Origin: HGM12713 sp045593725
Lineage (GTDB): Bacteria > Bacillota > Clostridia > Oscillospirales > CAG-272
NCBI GenBank assembly: GCA_045593725.1
Contig: JAZNXE010000008.1
Coordinates: 16,374-80,373, forward strand
Direction: 5' to 3'
DNA length: 64,000 nt
Every line of letters starts with the position of its first letter. The first letter of the stretch is position 1. Positions 15,988 through 24,705 of this stretch are shown here, one piece after another. The notes beneath the pieces were generated by a model, which saw only the letters and a list, made by a program, of their open reading frames with translations, made no database searches and had not been told where the DNA came from. A program made the translations under genes and the position numbers.

Positions 15988-16821
15988 ATGAACCAATTCA
16001 CAGAATATCCGCTCAAAAAAGAAAAAGCGCCAAAGCTGTTTCTTATCATAATGCTTTTCTTTTGCTTTCTTCCTGTAATACTTAACTGTGTTTTGATATC
16101 TCCGTTATATATGAAGCTTAACGCCGACGTTCTGTTTTCGGATTCGGCTATAATACATATACTTGACTACTCTATGGACTTTTTGGATATAGTAGCCTTC
16201 TCCGTATCCTACGCCCTCATAATCTTCTCCGTGCTTCTTCTTTCAAAAAAGACGGCTCGCTTCATAGTTTTGCTATATACCTTGGCTTTTGCCATGCAGA
16301 TACCTATAAAGATATTTATGAACATCCCCCTTAACGGTTCTCTTGGCTCTGTTGAGGAAATAATTATAGATATAATTTATCTTTCAATATATTTTGTCCT
16401 GTTTATGCTCCAGCTTTTGGCTGTATATCTTTTCGCCGCTACCGATACCAATAAATATCTGCGTTATATGGAATTTAGCAAAAAGAAGGCGAACAAAAAG
16501 AATGTATCCTCCCCCGAGGAATGTTCTGTTATGCCTTTTAATCGTTTTTTCCGTAAAAGCAACCCCTTGCAACGCTCGGCTCTTAAAATGAGTCTTTTGA
16601 TATTCTTTATAAGGCTTATGTCACGTTTAATCAATGATATATCCTACGGCGCTCCCCAGTCAATCGGTGAGGTACTTATAATGGCGGTTTATTATTTGTC
16701 GGATGCGCTCTATGGGATTGTGGCGTACATTGTAGCGTTGCTTGTCTTCTCCTTCGTGTACGAAAGACTTGCCAACAAAAAAGCGGACGAAGCCGCCGCT
16801 CCGCCCGCTGAACATATCTAA
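15988..16821 (+). CDS. polytopic membrane protein, unknown function
   Basis: A 277-residue protein with six probable transmembrane segments (about residues 18-40, 62-85, 90-110, 122-148, 200-220, 230-258) and a basic cytoplasmic loop (RYMEFSKKKANKKN) in the middle. No catalytic motif or family signature is recognisable. The gene is preceded by a weak GGGG ribosome binding site. It converges with, and overlaps by 4 bp at the stop codons, the XRE regulator gene, so both share a very tight 3' boundary. No clear promoter was identified beyond a TATAAT at 15952. Confidence 0.6.
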   Translation: MNQFTEYPLKKEKAPKLFLIIMLFFCFLPVILNCVLISPLYMKLNADVLFSDSAIIHILDYSMDFLDIVAFSVSYALIIFSVLLLSKKTARFIVLLYTLAFAMQIPIKIFMNIPLNGSLGSVEEIIIDIIYLSIYFVLFMLQLLAVYLFAATDTNKYLRYMEFSKKKANKKNVSSPEECSVMPFNRFFRKSNPLQRSALKMSLLIFFIRLMSRLINDISYGAPQSIGEVLIMAVYYLSDALYGIVAYIVALLVFSFVYERLANKKADEAAAPPAEHI

Positions 16822-17702
16822 GAAAGTAATTTTTGTAGAAGCGCTATCTTATTTCCCGAATATTCGTATGCTCCCTTAAAATCTCCCGTTTCCTTGCAGC
16901 ATATCTCAAGGTCGCAGAAAACAAAGTAAAGCATTGGCTCGGGCAGGTCGAAGCTATCCTCAAAAAGCAATCTGTGGAGTACGCTCTTAGCCTCCTCATA
17001 CTCGCCGCCCTCCATCTTCATCCGTGCTTTTATGTGAAGCGCGTAAGAGCTATCCTCGGGAAGCAATTCTACCCGTTGCTCAAGACAAGGGACATCCGCC
17101 AACGACTCTCCTTCACAGGCGCAAAAAATACAAGAATATACAAAAAAGCTATGATTCGCAAGAAAAGGTCTGATTTCTCCCTCATCCGCCTCTGAATACA
17201 GCGTGGGGGATATTACGCTCATATAATCAAAATAGGCTCTTGCCTCAGATTCTATGACCTGAGTATTATACACCGTGTTGCCACAAAGGGTGAATCCTTC
17301 GTCAAGCAGCTCTGCCGCATGACGCAAATTTCCCGCGCGGAACTCCTCAATTCCAACCCTTACACAGCACTCGGCTTCGATAAGCGTAAGCTCATCGTCG
17401 TGCCATTCGGAATTACGGCACATCTCTCTGCAAAGACGGAAATCCTTATGACGGTACATCTTTTTTATATTGTCTATCTCTTGCGCCTTAAAGTAAAGTG
17501 CTTCGTCTTCCTCTTCTGCCAAAAGAAAGCCGGGGGAAACGTTGAGCCTTGCTGCAATATATCTGACCGTTCCCATAGAGGGCTGCGCCGCTCCGTTTTC
17601 TATTCGGCTGAGCATATTTCGGGTTATTTCACTTCCCGCAAGCTCTGCCTGAGTCATAAGCTTTGCGGTACGCAATCTTTTTACCTTCTCTCCAAACTCC
17701 AT
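16818..17702 (-). CDS. XRE-family regulator with TPR-like C-terminal domain
   Basis: A 294-residue protein. The N-terminal helix-turn-helix (about residues 4-58: VKRLRTAKLMTQAELAGSEITRNMLSRIENGAAQPSMGTVRYIAARL) is followed by a helical region with repeated A/L/Y patterns like tetratricopeptide repeats, the layout of RRNPP-type peptide-responsive regulators (inference; no cognate peptide gene is seen). ATG at 17702 is chosen for the GGTGAT just upstream. It is divergent from nrdG; an inverted repeat AAGACCT/AGGTCTT at 17750-17775 in the shared intergenic region could be its operator. Target genes unknown. Confidence 0.75.
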   Translation of the reverse strand: MEFGEKVKRLRTAKLMTQAELAGSEITRNMLSRIENGAAQPSMGTVRYIAARLNVSPGFLLAEEEDEALYFKAQEIDNIKKMYRHKDFRLCREMCRNSEWHDDELTLIEAECCVRVGIEEFRAGNLRHAAELLDEGFTLCGNTVYNTQVIESEARAYFDYMSVISPTLYSEADEGEIRPFLANHSFFVYSCIFCACEGESLADVPCLEQRVELLPEDSSYALHIKARMKMEGGEYEEAKSVLHRLLFEDSFDLPEPMLYFVFCDLEICCKETGDFKGAYEYSGNKIALLQKLLS

Positions 17703-17749
17703 ACTATCACCACACATCTAACGTTTTTTACATCATTAATTTTATCACA

Positions 17750-17775
17750 AAGACCTTCAAAAATCAAGAGGTCTT
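17750..17775. promoter_or_regulatory. inverted repeat between divergent XRE gene and nrdG
   Basis: AAGACCT (17750-17756) and AGGTCTT (17769-17775) separated by 12 bases. Possible operator; no U tract for a terminator in either direction. Confidence 0.35.
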
Positions 17776-17811
17776 ATCTCTTTTATTTCATTATTATTTT
17801 AAGGAGCTTTT

Positions 17812-18507
17812 ATGACTATCAAGGGACTTCAAAAAACCACTCTTCTCGACTTCCCCGGCAAGGTAGCCTGTACCGTCTTTACCGCGGGCTGTAACTTCCG
17901 CTGTCCTTTTTGCCACAACGCGTCTTTAGTTACAAGACCTGAGGACGTTGAGGAAATCTCTGAGGAAAGCTTTTTCAGTTATATCTCAAAAAGGAAAGGA
18001 ATACTGGACGGTGTATGTATAACGGGCGGCGAGCCGCTTCTTTCCTTCGGAATTGAGGATTTTATACGAAAAATCAAGGATATGGGGTTTTTGGTAAAGC
18101 TGGACACTAACGGCGCGTATCCCCATAAGCTTGAAGCGTTGCTTGACGAGGGGCTTGTAGATTACGTAGCGATGGATATAAAAAACTCAAAAGAAAAATA
18201 CGCCGAAACTATCGGGCTTCGTGAATTTCCCGAAAATGTGGAAAAAAGTATAGACATAATTATGAATAAGGCTCCCGACTACGAATTCAGGACAACGGTG
18301 GTGCGTGAGCTGCACACACCCCAAGATATTGTGTCTATGGCTCAATGGATAAAAAACGCAAAACGCTACTTCTTGCAAACCTACGTAGATTCGGGTGATA
18401 TATTGTGTGAGGGATTTTCGGCGTACAGTGCCTCGGAAATGCTCCAAATGCTTGAAATATCAAGAAAAATACTGCCCTGCACGGTTTTACGGGGAGTTGA
18501 CTCTTAA
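17812..18507 (+). CDS. nrdG: anaerobic ribonucleotide reductase activating protein (radical SAM)
   Basis: Radical SAM activase that installs the glycyl radical on NrdD. 231 residues. The [4Fe-4S] motif is CNFRCPFC (CxxxCxxC, near residues 27-34), followed by the SAM-binding GGEP of CITGGEPLL and the LDTNG strand. AAGGAG lies before the ATG. The gene lies upstream of nrdD on the same strand, with 148 bp between the two coding regions. The NrdR boxes lie between the genes, so nrdG is outside that control region. Length fits the clostridial NrdG2/PflA-like type that is longer than the E. coli enzyme. Confidence 0.92.
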   Translation: MTIKGLQKTTLLDFPGKVACTVFTAGCNFRCPFCHNASLVTRPEDVEEISEESFFSYISKRKGILDGVCITGGEPLLSFGIEDFIRKIKDMGFLVKLDTNGAYPHKLEALLDEGLVDYVAMDIKNSKEKYAETIGLREFPENVEKSIDIIMNKAPDYEFRTTVVRELHTPQDIVSMAQWIKNAKRYFLQTYVDSGDILCEGFSAYSASEMLQMLEISRKILPCTVLRGVDS

Positions 18508-18516
18508 TGCCCTTCA

Positions 18517-18532
18517 CCACAATATATAGTGT
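18517..18532 (+). promoter_or_regulatory. NrdR box 1
   Basis: CCACAATATATAGTGT matches the NrdR consensus (acaCwAtATaTwGtgt) in all ten core positions. Box 2 follows 32 bp later, centre to centre. Confidence 0.85.
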
Positions 18533-18548
18533 TTATCACTAAAAAATA

Positions 18549-18564
18549 TATCAATATATTGTGA
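18549..18564 (+). promoter_or_regulatory. NrdR box 2
   Basis: TATCAATATATTGTGA carries the CAATATATTG core. The 16-bp gap to box 1 places both on one face of the helix (three turns), the usual NrdR arrangement, and box 2 ends 10 bp before the -35. Confidence 0.85.
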
Positions 18565-18574
18565 TTTCTCACAA

Positions 18575-18603
18575 TTGACATTTTTCGATTTCTGTTGTAT
18601 ACT
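18575..18603 (+). promoter_or_regulatory. promoter of nrdD
   Basis: TTGACA (18575-18580), 17 bases, TATACT (18598-18603), directly downstream of the NrdR boxes. Confidence 0.8.
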
Positions 18604-18655
18604 TGTATATGCAGGAATTTTTAATAAAAATATAAATATAAACAGGAGGACAAAA

Positions 18656-21043
18656 ATGTATCAGGTCTTAAAAAGAGACGGCAAGGTCGTTGATTTCGAC
18701 CTCGCTAAGATTGGCGACGCCATAAAGATGGCGTTTGAAGCACAGGAAAAACAGTATCATCCCTCTATAATCGACTTTCTCGCGCTGAGAGTTACCGCGG
18801 ATTTCGAGCCTAAAATAAAGGAAGGTCTTATCGCCGTTGAGGACGTTCAGGACAGCGTTGAGTCTGTTCTCGTTCAGGCAGGCTACGCAGACGTAGCAAA
18901 GGCTTACATCCTTTACCGTAAGCAGAGAGAAAAGCTCCGTAATATGAAATCTACTATCCTTGACTATAAGGATATCGTTGACAGCTACGTAAAAAACACC
19001 GACTGGCGTGTTAAGGAGAACTCTACCGTTACCTACTCGGTAGGCGGTCTTATACTCAGCAACTCGGGCGCCATTACGGCTAACTACTGGCTCTCCGAGG
19101 TTTACGACGACGAGATAGCTAACGCTCACCGCAACGCCGACATTCACATTCACGACCTCTCTATGCTCACAGGCTACTGTGCGGGTTGGTCATTAAAGCA
19201 GCTTATTCAGGAGGGTCTTGGCGGCGTTACAGGTAAAATAACATCCGCTCCCGCAAGCCACCTGGCAACTCTCTGCAACCAGATGGTCAACTTCCTTGGA
19301 ATTATGCAGAATGAGTGGGCAGGCGCGCAGGCGTTCTCCTCCTTTGATACATATCTCGCGCCCTTTGTAAAGGTTGACAATCTTTCCTATGATCAGGTAA
19401 AGAAGTGCATCGAATCCTTTATTTTTGGTGTAAACACTCCCTCTCGTTGGGGTACTCAGGCTCCCTTCTCCAACATCACTCTTGACTGGACCGTTCCCGC
19501 TGACCTTGCGGAGCTTAACGCTATCGTTGGCGGCAAGGAAATGGACTTCAAGTACAAGGATTGTAAGAAGGAAATGGATATGGTCAACAAGGCGTTCATC
19601 GAAACTATGATTGAGGGTGACGCCAACGGAAGAGGCTTCCAGTATCCTATTCCCACCTACTCTATCACCAGCGACTTTGACTGGTCCGACACCGAAAACA
19701 ACCGTCTTCTCTTCGAGATGACTTCTAAATACGGTACTCCTTACTTCTCTAACTATATCAACAGCGATATGGAGCCCAGCGACGTAAGAAGTATGTGCTG
19801 CCGTCTGCGTCTTGACCTCCGTGAGCTTCGTAAGAAGTCGGGCGGATTCTTCGGAAGCGGTGAGAGCACCGGTTCTATCGGTGTTGTAACCATCAATATG
19901 CCCAGAATTGCTTACCTCGCTGAAAACGAGGAGGACTTCTACGCGCGTCTTGACCACAAGCTTGACGTTGCGGCTCGCTCGCTCAAGATAAAGCGTACGG
20001 TTATTACAAAGCTTCTTGACGAGGGACTTTACCCCTACACCAAGAGATATCTCGGAACTTTCGAGAACCACTTCTCTACTATCGGTCTTGTTGGTATGAA
20101 TGAGGCTTGTCTTAATGCTAAGTGGGTCGGAAAGAACCTTGGTAGCGACGAGGCTCAGAAGTTCACTAAGGAGGTTCTCAATCACATGAGAGAGCGTCTC
20201 TCCGACTATCAGGAGAAGTACGGCGACCTCTATAACCTTGAGGCTACTCCCGCTGAGTCCACCTCTTACCGTCTTGCAAAGCATGATGTCAAGCGTTTCC
20301 CCGATATCATTACCGCTACCGAAAAGGGCAAGACTCCCTACTACACCAACTCCTCTCACCTTCCCGTTGGATACACCGACGATATATTTGAGGCACTTGA
20401 CCTTCAGGACGAGCTCCACACTCTTTACACGTCTGGAACTGTATTCCACGCTTATATGGGTGAGAAGCTTCCCGACTGGAAGGCTGCGGCAAATCTCGTA
20501 AGAAAGATTGCAGAGAACTATAAGCTCCCCTACTACTCCATGTCACCTACATACTCTGTATGTAAGGCGCACGGATATATCGTAGGTGAAAAGTTCACCT
20601 GCCCCTTCTGTGGTGAAAAAACCGAGGTTTACAGCCGTATTACAGGTTATTACCGTCCCGTTCAGAACTGGAACGACGGTAAGGCTGAGGAATATAAGAA
20701 CCGTAAGCTCTACAATATTTCCAATTCTGTCGCAAAGCGTAATTTTGACGTTGCAAAGGAATCCGAGGCTGCTGACGCTTGTACAAGCTGTGTAGATACC
20801 TACGCCGTAAGCAATATCACTCTCTTTGCTACCACCACCTGTCCCAACTGCAAGATGGCTGAGAAGTTCCTTAATGATGCGGGCGTTCCCTTCGTAAAGG
20901 TATATGCGGATCAGGACCCCGATGCGGCTAAGAAGTACGCTATAACGGCAGCTCCTACCCTTGTTATTGAGGGCGAGAACGGATTTGAAAAGGTTATGAA
21001 CGTTTCCAATATCCGTAAGTTTGCTGAAAACTTCAAGAAATAA
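18656..21043 (+). CDS. nrdD: anaerobic ribonucleoside-triphosphate reductase with C-terminal glutaredoxin domain
   Basis: Class III reductase making dNTPs from NTPs without oxygen. Start at 18656 follows AGGAGG. The 795-residue protein has an ATP-cone (residues 1-90), the barrel with the MCCRLRLDLREL active-site segment, Zn-binding CPFC (647-650) and CTSC (707-710), and the radical Gly662 in SRITGYYRP. Residues 718-795 form a fused glutaredoxin/thioredoxin-like domain with CPNC (729-732) and TAAPT cis-Pro. Formate-using enzymes such as that of E. coli lack this domain; a redoxin-dependent mechanism is likely. A TrxB-like gene follows. Regulation by NrdR is strongly indicated. Confidence 0.96.
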   Translation: MYQVLKRDGKVVDFDLAKIGDAIKMAFEAQEKQYHPSIIDFLALRVTADFEPKIKEGLIAVEDVQDSVESVLVQAGYADVAKAYILYRKQREKLRNMKSTILDYKDIVDSYVKNTDWRVKENSTVTYSVGGLILSNSGAITANYWLSEVYDDEIANAHRNADIHIHDLSMLTGYCAGWSLKQLIQEGLGGVTGKITSAPASHLATLCNQMVNFLGIMQNEWAGAQAFSSFDTYLAPFVKVDNLSYDQVKKCIESFIFGVNTPSRWGTQAPFSNITLDWTVPADLAELNAIVGGKEMDFKYKDCKKEMDMVNKAFIETMIEGDANGRGFQYPIPTYSITSDFDWSDTENNRLLFEMTSKYGTPYFSNYINSDMEPSDVRSMCCRLRLDLRELRKKSGGFFGSGESTGSIGVVTINMPRIAYLAENEEDFYARLDHKLDVAARSLKIKRTVITKLLDEGLYPYTKRYLGTFENHFSTIGLVGMNEACLNAKWVGKNLGSDEAQKFTKEVLNHMRERLSDYQEKYGDLYNLEATPAESTSYRLAKHDVKRFPDIITATEKGKTPYYTNSSHLPVGYTDDIFEALDLQDELHTLYTSGTVFHAYMGEKLPDWKAAANLVRKIAENYKLPYYSMSPTYSVCKAHGYIVGEKFTCPFCGEKTEVYSRITGYYRPVQNWNDGKAEEYKNRKLYNISNSVAKRNFDVAKESEAADACTSCVDTYAVSNITLFATTTCPNCKMAEKFLNDAGVPFVKVYADQDPDAAKKYAITAAPTLVIEGENGFEKVMNVSNIRKFAENFKK

Positions 21044-21070
21044 GCTATTGCTCTCTAAGATTTGATCTGC

Positions 21071-21126
21071 GGTGAGCATTTGGAACGGCGACATTCTCCA
21101 AGTACAAATGCTCACCCACATTTTTG
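21071..21126 (+). terminator. terminator after nrdD
   Basis: Perfect 12-bp stem GGTGAGCATTTG / CAAATGCTCACC with a 22-base loop, then CACATTTTTG. Partial read-through into the TrxB-like gene is possible. Confidence 0.7.
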
Positions 21127-21147
21127 TTAAATAAGAAAGGCTATACT

Positions 21148-22068
21148 ATGCACGACATTATTGTAATCGGAGCAGGTCCCGCGGGAATGACCGCGGCGCT
21201 CTATGCGCTTCGCGCTGATAAAAGCGTTCTTCTTTTGGAGAAAGAAAACTTCGGAGGTCAGATCACCTATTCCCCCCGTCTTGAAAACTATCCTTCAATA
21301 ATCGAAATAAGCGGAAGCCAATTTGCCGAAAAGCTGCTTGAGCAGGTAATGACCCACGGCGCGGACATTGAATTGGCTCAGGCAACAGAAATAAAGGATA
21401 TGGGCACTCACAAGGTAGTATCCACCGAATACGGCGATTTTGAAGGCAAGGCTGTAATTATCGCTACCGGCTCTAAGCACCGCCACCTCGGTCTTGAGGG
21501 AGAGGAGGAGCTTATCGGTTCGGGTATATCCTTTTGCGCAGTATGTGACGGTTCATTTTTCGCGGATAAGAGCGTTGCTGTTATAGGCGGCGGAAATACC
21601 GCTTTACAGGAAGCTGTAATGCTGTCCGACATCTGCAAAAAAGTAACTATGATACAGAATTTATCCTTTATGACCGGTGAAAAGAAACTTTTAGCTATAC
21701 TTGAGGGCAAGGAAAACGTTGAAATGATTTTTGATACCGTTGTTACCGACCTTAAGAGCAAGGACGGCGAGCTTTGCGGAATTACCGTCAAGAATACAAA
21801 AACCGAGGAAGTCTCCTCTCTGGATTTTGACGGAATGTTCGTAGCTATCGGACAGGCTCCCGAAAATGAGGATTTCAGAAGCGTTACCGCTCTTGACGAC
21901 TACGGTTACATTGTATCAGATGAAAATTGTCTTACCGATACAGAGGGCGTTTTCGTTGCGGGTGACTGCAGAACAAAGAGAATCCGGCAGGTAACCACCG
22001 CTGCCGCTGACGGCGCTGTTGCCGCTCTTGCCGCTTGTAGGTACATCGACGGTCTTTGTGCAAAATAA
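21148..22068 (+). CDS. trxB: thioredoxin reductase-like flavoprotein
   Basis: NAD(P)H-dependent FAD enzyme that reduces thioredoxin- or glutaredoxin-like partners through a CxxC pair. 306 residues, start at 21148 behind AGAAAGG. Seen: FAD motif GAGPAGM at residues 8-14, redox-active CAVCDG near 133, NAD(P)-binding GGGNTALQEA, and the C-terminal GVFVAGDCR. No separate thioredoxin gene is next to it; instead the upstream nrdD carries a redoxin domain, so that domain is a plausible substrate (inference). It could equally be a general TrxB or a ferredoxin-dependent variant. Confidence 0.9.
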   Translation: MHDIIVIGAGPAGMTAALYALRADKSVLLLEKENFGGQITYSPRLENYPSIIEISGSQFAEKLLEQVMTHGADIELAQATEIKDMGTHKVVSTEYGDFEGKAVIIATGSKHRHLGLEGEEELIGSGISFCAVCDGSFFADKSVAVIGGGNTALQEAVMLSDICKKVTMIQNLSFMTGEKKLLAILEGKENVEMIFDTVVTDLKSKDGELCGITVKNTKTEEVSSLDFDGMFVAIGQAPENEDFRSVTALDDYGYIVSDENCLTDTEGVFVAGDCRTKRIRQVTTAAADGAVAALAACRYIDGLCAK

Positions 22069-22091
22069 TTTTTAATTTTTTGCATTTTCTA

Positions 22092-22120
22092 TTGAAAAAT
22101 TGTGAAAAATGTATTAAAAT
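22092..22120 (+). promoter_or_regulatory. promoter for the DUF1846 gene
   Basis: TTGAAA (22092-22097), 17 bases, TAAAAT (22115-22120). Confidence 0.6.
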
Positions 22121-22151
22121 ATAAGGGTAGTTTTTTATGCGAGGTCAGGTT

Positions 22152-23636
22152 ATGAGCGTTATTGGTTTTGACAACGAAAAATACATAAAGCTTCAGTCCG
22201 AGAAGATACAGGAGAGAATCTCCAGCTTTGGCGGCAAGCTCTATCTGGAGTTTGGCGGCAAGCTTTTTGACGACTATCACGCCTCTCGCGTGCTCCCAGG
22301 CTTTTGCCCTGACAGCAAGATAAAAATGCTTCTCAATATGAAGGATGATGCAGAGGTTATAATAGTTGTATCCGCAAGCTCAATAGAGCAGAACAAGATA
22401 CGCGGCGACCTTGGAATATCCTACGATATGGATACCCTGCGTCTTATTGACGCATTTAACGCTATCGACCTCTACGTTGGCGGTGTTGTAATTACTCAAT
22501 ATACTCGCCAGCCATCTGTTGATTTGTTTATTAAGCGCCTTGAAAATCTGGGCATCCGAGTTTATAAGCATTATCCCATTGAGGGATATCCCTCAAATCT
22601 CCGCAAGATAGTGAGCGACGAGGGATACGGTCAAAACGAATATATCGAAACTACCCATTCCCTTGTGGTCATAACCGCTCCGGGTCCCGGAAGCGGAAAA
22701 ATGGCAACCTGTCTGTCACAGCTTTATCACGACCATAAGCGCGGAATAAAGGCGGGATATGCCAAGTTTGAAACCTTCCCCGTTTGGAATCTGCCTCTCC
22801 GTCACCCTGTAAATATGGCGTATGAGGCTGCTACCGTTGACCTCAACGACGTAAATATGATAGACCCTTATCATCTTGAGGCTACGGGAACTACCACTGT
22901 AAATTACAACCGCGATATTGAAATATTCCCCGTTCTCCGAGCTATATTCGAAAAGATATACGGTGAGTGTCCCTATAAATCGCCCACGGATATGGGTGTA
23001 AATATGGCGGGATACTGCATAACCGACGATGAGGCGGTATGCTACGCTTCAAAAATGGAGATAGTACGCCGCTACTATGACACTCTTGTCAGAAAGAGAA
23101 ACGGAACTGCCGATGCGGATGAGGTTTATAAAGCCGAGTTGATTATGAACCAGGTGGGTATTGACCCCTCATTCAGAAAGGTCGTTACCCCTGCCCTCGA
23201 AAAGGCAGAAAAAACAGGAGAGCCTGCTGCAGCTATCGAGCTTGCGGACGGAACTATCGTTACGGGTAAGACATCAAAGCTGATGGGCGCTTCCGCTTCT
23301 GCGTTACTCAACGCATTAAAGAAGCTTGGTGATATCGATGATGAATATCTGTTGCTTCCAGTTTCTGTAATCGAGCCTATCCAGAAGCTGAAGATAGAAA
23401 ATCTTGGCAACCACAACCCCAGACTTCACGCGGATGAAATTCTTATTGCTCTTGCAATATCGGCTACCACCTGCCCTGTTGCGGCAAAGGCTATGGAACA
23501 GCTTCCTAAGCTCAAAGGATGTCAGGCTCATATAAGCGTTATCGTTTCAAGTGTTGACAGCAACGTATATAAAAAGCTTGGACTTAACGTTACTTTTGAG
23601 CCTGTTTACGCTACTAAAAAGCTTTATCACAAATAA
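22152..23636 (+). CDS. DUF1846 (UPF0371) family protein
   Basis: A 494-residue cytoplasmic protein of the DUF1846 family, widespread in Firmicutes; a fold related to nucleotide-binding kinases or mutases has been reported, but no cellular role is established to my knowledge. Recognised by IGFDNEKYIKLQSEKIQERI at the start, PGPGSGKMATCLSQLYHDH (a P-loop-like glycine run) and FETFPVWNLPLRHPVNMAYEAATVDLNDVNMIDPYHLEA. The start at 22152 gives the N-terminus usual for the family and has GAGG upstream; the earlier ATG at 22137 is possible. Monocistronic, with its own promoter and terminator. Confidence 0.88.
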   Translation: MSVIGFDNEKYIKLQSEKIQERISSFGGKLYLEFGGKLFDDYHASRVLPGFCPDSKIKMLLNMKDDAEVIIVVSASSIEQNKIRGDLGISYDMDTLRLIDAFNAIDLYVGGVVITQYTRQPSVDLFIKRLENLGIRVYKHYPIEGYPSNLRKIVSDEGYGQNEYIETTHSLVVITAPGPGSGKMATCLSQLYHDHKRGIKAGYAKFETFPVWNLPLRHPVNMAYEAATVDLNDVNMIDPYHLEATGTTTVNYNRDIEIFPVLRAIFEKIYGECPYKSPTDMGVNMAGYCITDDEAVCYASKMEIVRRYYDTLVRKRNGTADADEVYKAELIMNQVGIDPSFRKVVTPALEKAEKTGEPAAAIELADGTIVTGKTSKLMGASASALLNALKKLGDIDDEYLLLPVSVIEPIQKLKIENLGNHNPRLHADEILIALAISATTCPVAAKAMEQLPKLKGCQAHISVIVSSVDSNVYKKLGLNVTFEPVYATKKLYHK

Positions 23637-23637
23637 C

Positions 23638-23671
23638 AAAAAATCCTATGACCGAGGTCATAGGATTTTTT
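23638..23671. terminator. bidirectional terminator
   Basis: AAAAAATCCTATGACC / GGTCATAGGATTTTTT, nearly perfect, between the convergent DUF1846 gene and kdgK. Confidence 0.9.
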
Positions 23672-23681
23672 GTTATCTTAT

Positions 23682-24704
23682 TTATCTTTGAACTCTACCC
23701 GAGCCGTCGCCGCCCGCAAGCTTCTCGACCTCGGAAACGCTTACTCTGTTATAGTCGCCTTCAACACTGTGCTTAAGTGCCGAAGCAGCTACCGCAAATT
23801 CAATGGCCGCCTGAGTATCCTTGCCGCTGAGAAGCGAATAGATAAGTCCGCCGCCAAAGCTGTCGCCACCGCCTACACGGTCAACTATGTGCAGATGATA
23901 AGACTTGGAGAAGCAATAGTTCTCACCGTCGTAAAGCATACCTGCCCAGTCGTTATCACTTGCGGAAATAGAAGAACGAAGAGTGATAGCAACCTTTTCA
24001 AATCCGAACTTGTCCGCAAGCTGCTTTGCTACCGACTTATATCCCTCGTGATTAAGCTTACCGCCGTAAATATCGGTGTTCTCTGCTTCGATACCGAACA
24101 CGTCCTTTGCATCCTCCTCGTTGGAAATGCAAACGTCAACGTACTCGCAGAGCTTCGTCATAGCCTCCCTTGCCTCTGCTCTTGTCCAGAGCTTACCGCG
24201 GTAATTAAGGTCACAGGATATCTTTACTCCCTTTGCCTTTGCCGCTTTACAAGCTGCAAGGCAAATTTCCACCATATTTCCGCCAAGCGCGGGGGTAATT
24301 CCCGTAAAGTGGAACCAGTCCGCACCATCAAAAATGCTATCCCAGTCAAAATCCTCAGGCTTTGCCTCTGCTATCGCCGAATGAGCGCGGTCGTAGATAC
24401 AAACACTGCCTCTTTGGGAAGCACCCTTTTCAAGATAGTAAATACCTACTCTATCGCCGCCTCTGACTATCTTCGTTGTATCAACGCCAAAATAGCGGAG
24501 AGAATCTACCGCCGCCTGACCGATAGCATGCTTGGGAAGCTTGGTAACATAGACGCTTTCCATGCCGTAATTAGCAAGGGAAACAGCCACGTTAGCCTCT
24601 CCTCCTCCAAATGTAGCCTGCATCTGGTCATTCTGGAAAAACCTATAATATCCGTTGGGCGCGAGTCTGAGCATCAGCTCTCCAAATGTAACTATCTTTG
24701 CCAT
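23682..24704 (-). CDS. kdgK: 2-keto-3-deoxygluconate kinase (PfkB family)
   Basis: Phosphorylates 2-keto-3-deoxygluconate (KDG) to KDPG with ATP. The 340-residue ribokinase-fold protein shows the substrate-binding FGGGEANVAVSLANYG near residues 32-47, SCDLNYRGKLW, and the anion-hole/catalytic motif DRVGGGDSFGGG. It is the last gene of the glucuronate operon: the KDPG aldolase stop codon lies one base before its ATG and the GGAGGG ribosome binding site is inside the aldolase gene, so translation is probably coupled. The context fixes the substrate much better than the family alone. Confidence 0.93.
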   Translation of the reverse strand: MAKIVTFGELMLRLAPNGYYRFFQNDQMQATFGGGEANVAVSLANYGMESVYVTKLPKHAIGQAAVDSLRYFGVDTTKIVRGGDRVGIYYLEKGASQRGSVCIYDRAHSAIAEAKPEDFDWDSIFDGADWFHFTGITPALGGNMVEICLAACKAAKAKGVKISCDLNYRGKLWTRAEAREAMTKLCEYVDVCISNEEDAKDVFGIEAENTDIYGGKLNHEGYKSVAKQLADKFGFEKVAITLRSSISASDNDWAGMLYDGENYCFSKSYHLHIVDRVGGGDSFGGGLIYSLLSGKDTQAAIEFAVAASALKHSVEGDYNRVSVSEVEKLAGGDGSGRVQR

Positions 24705-24705
24705 A

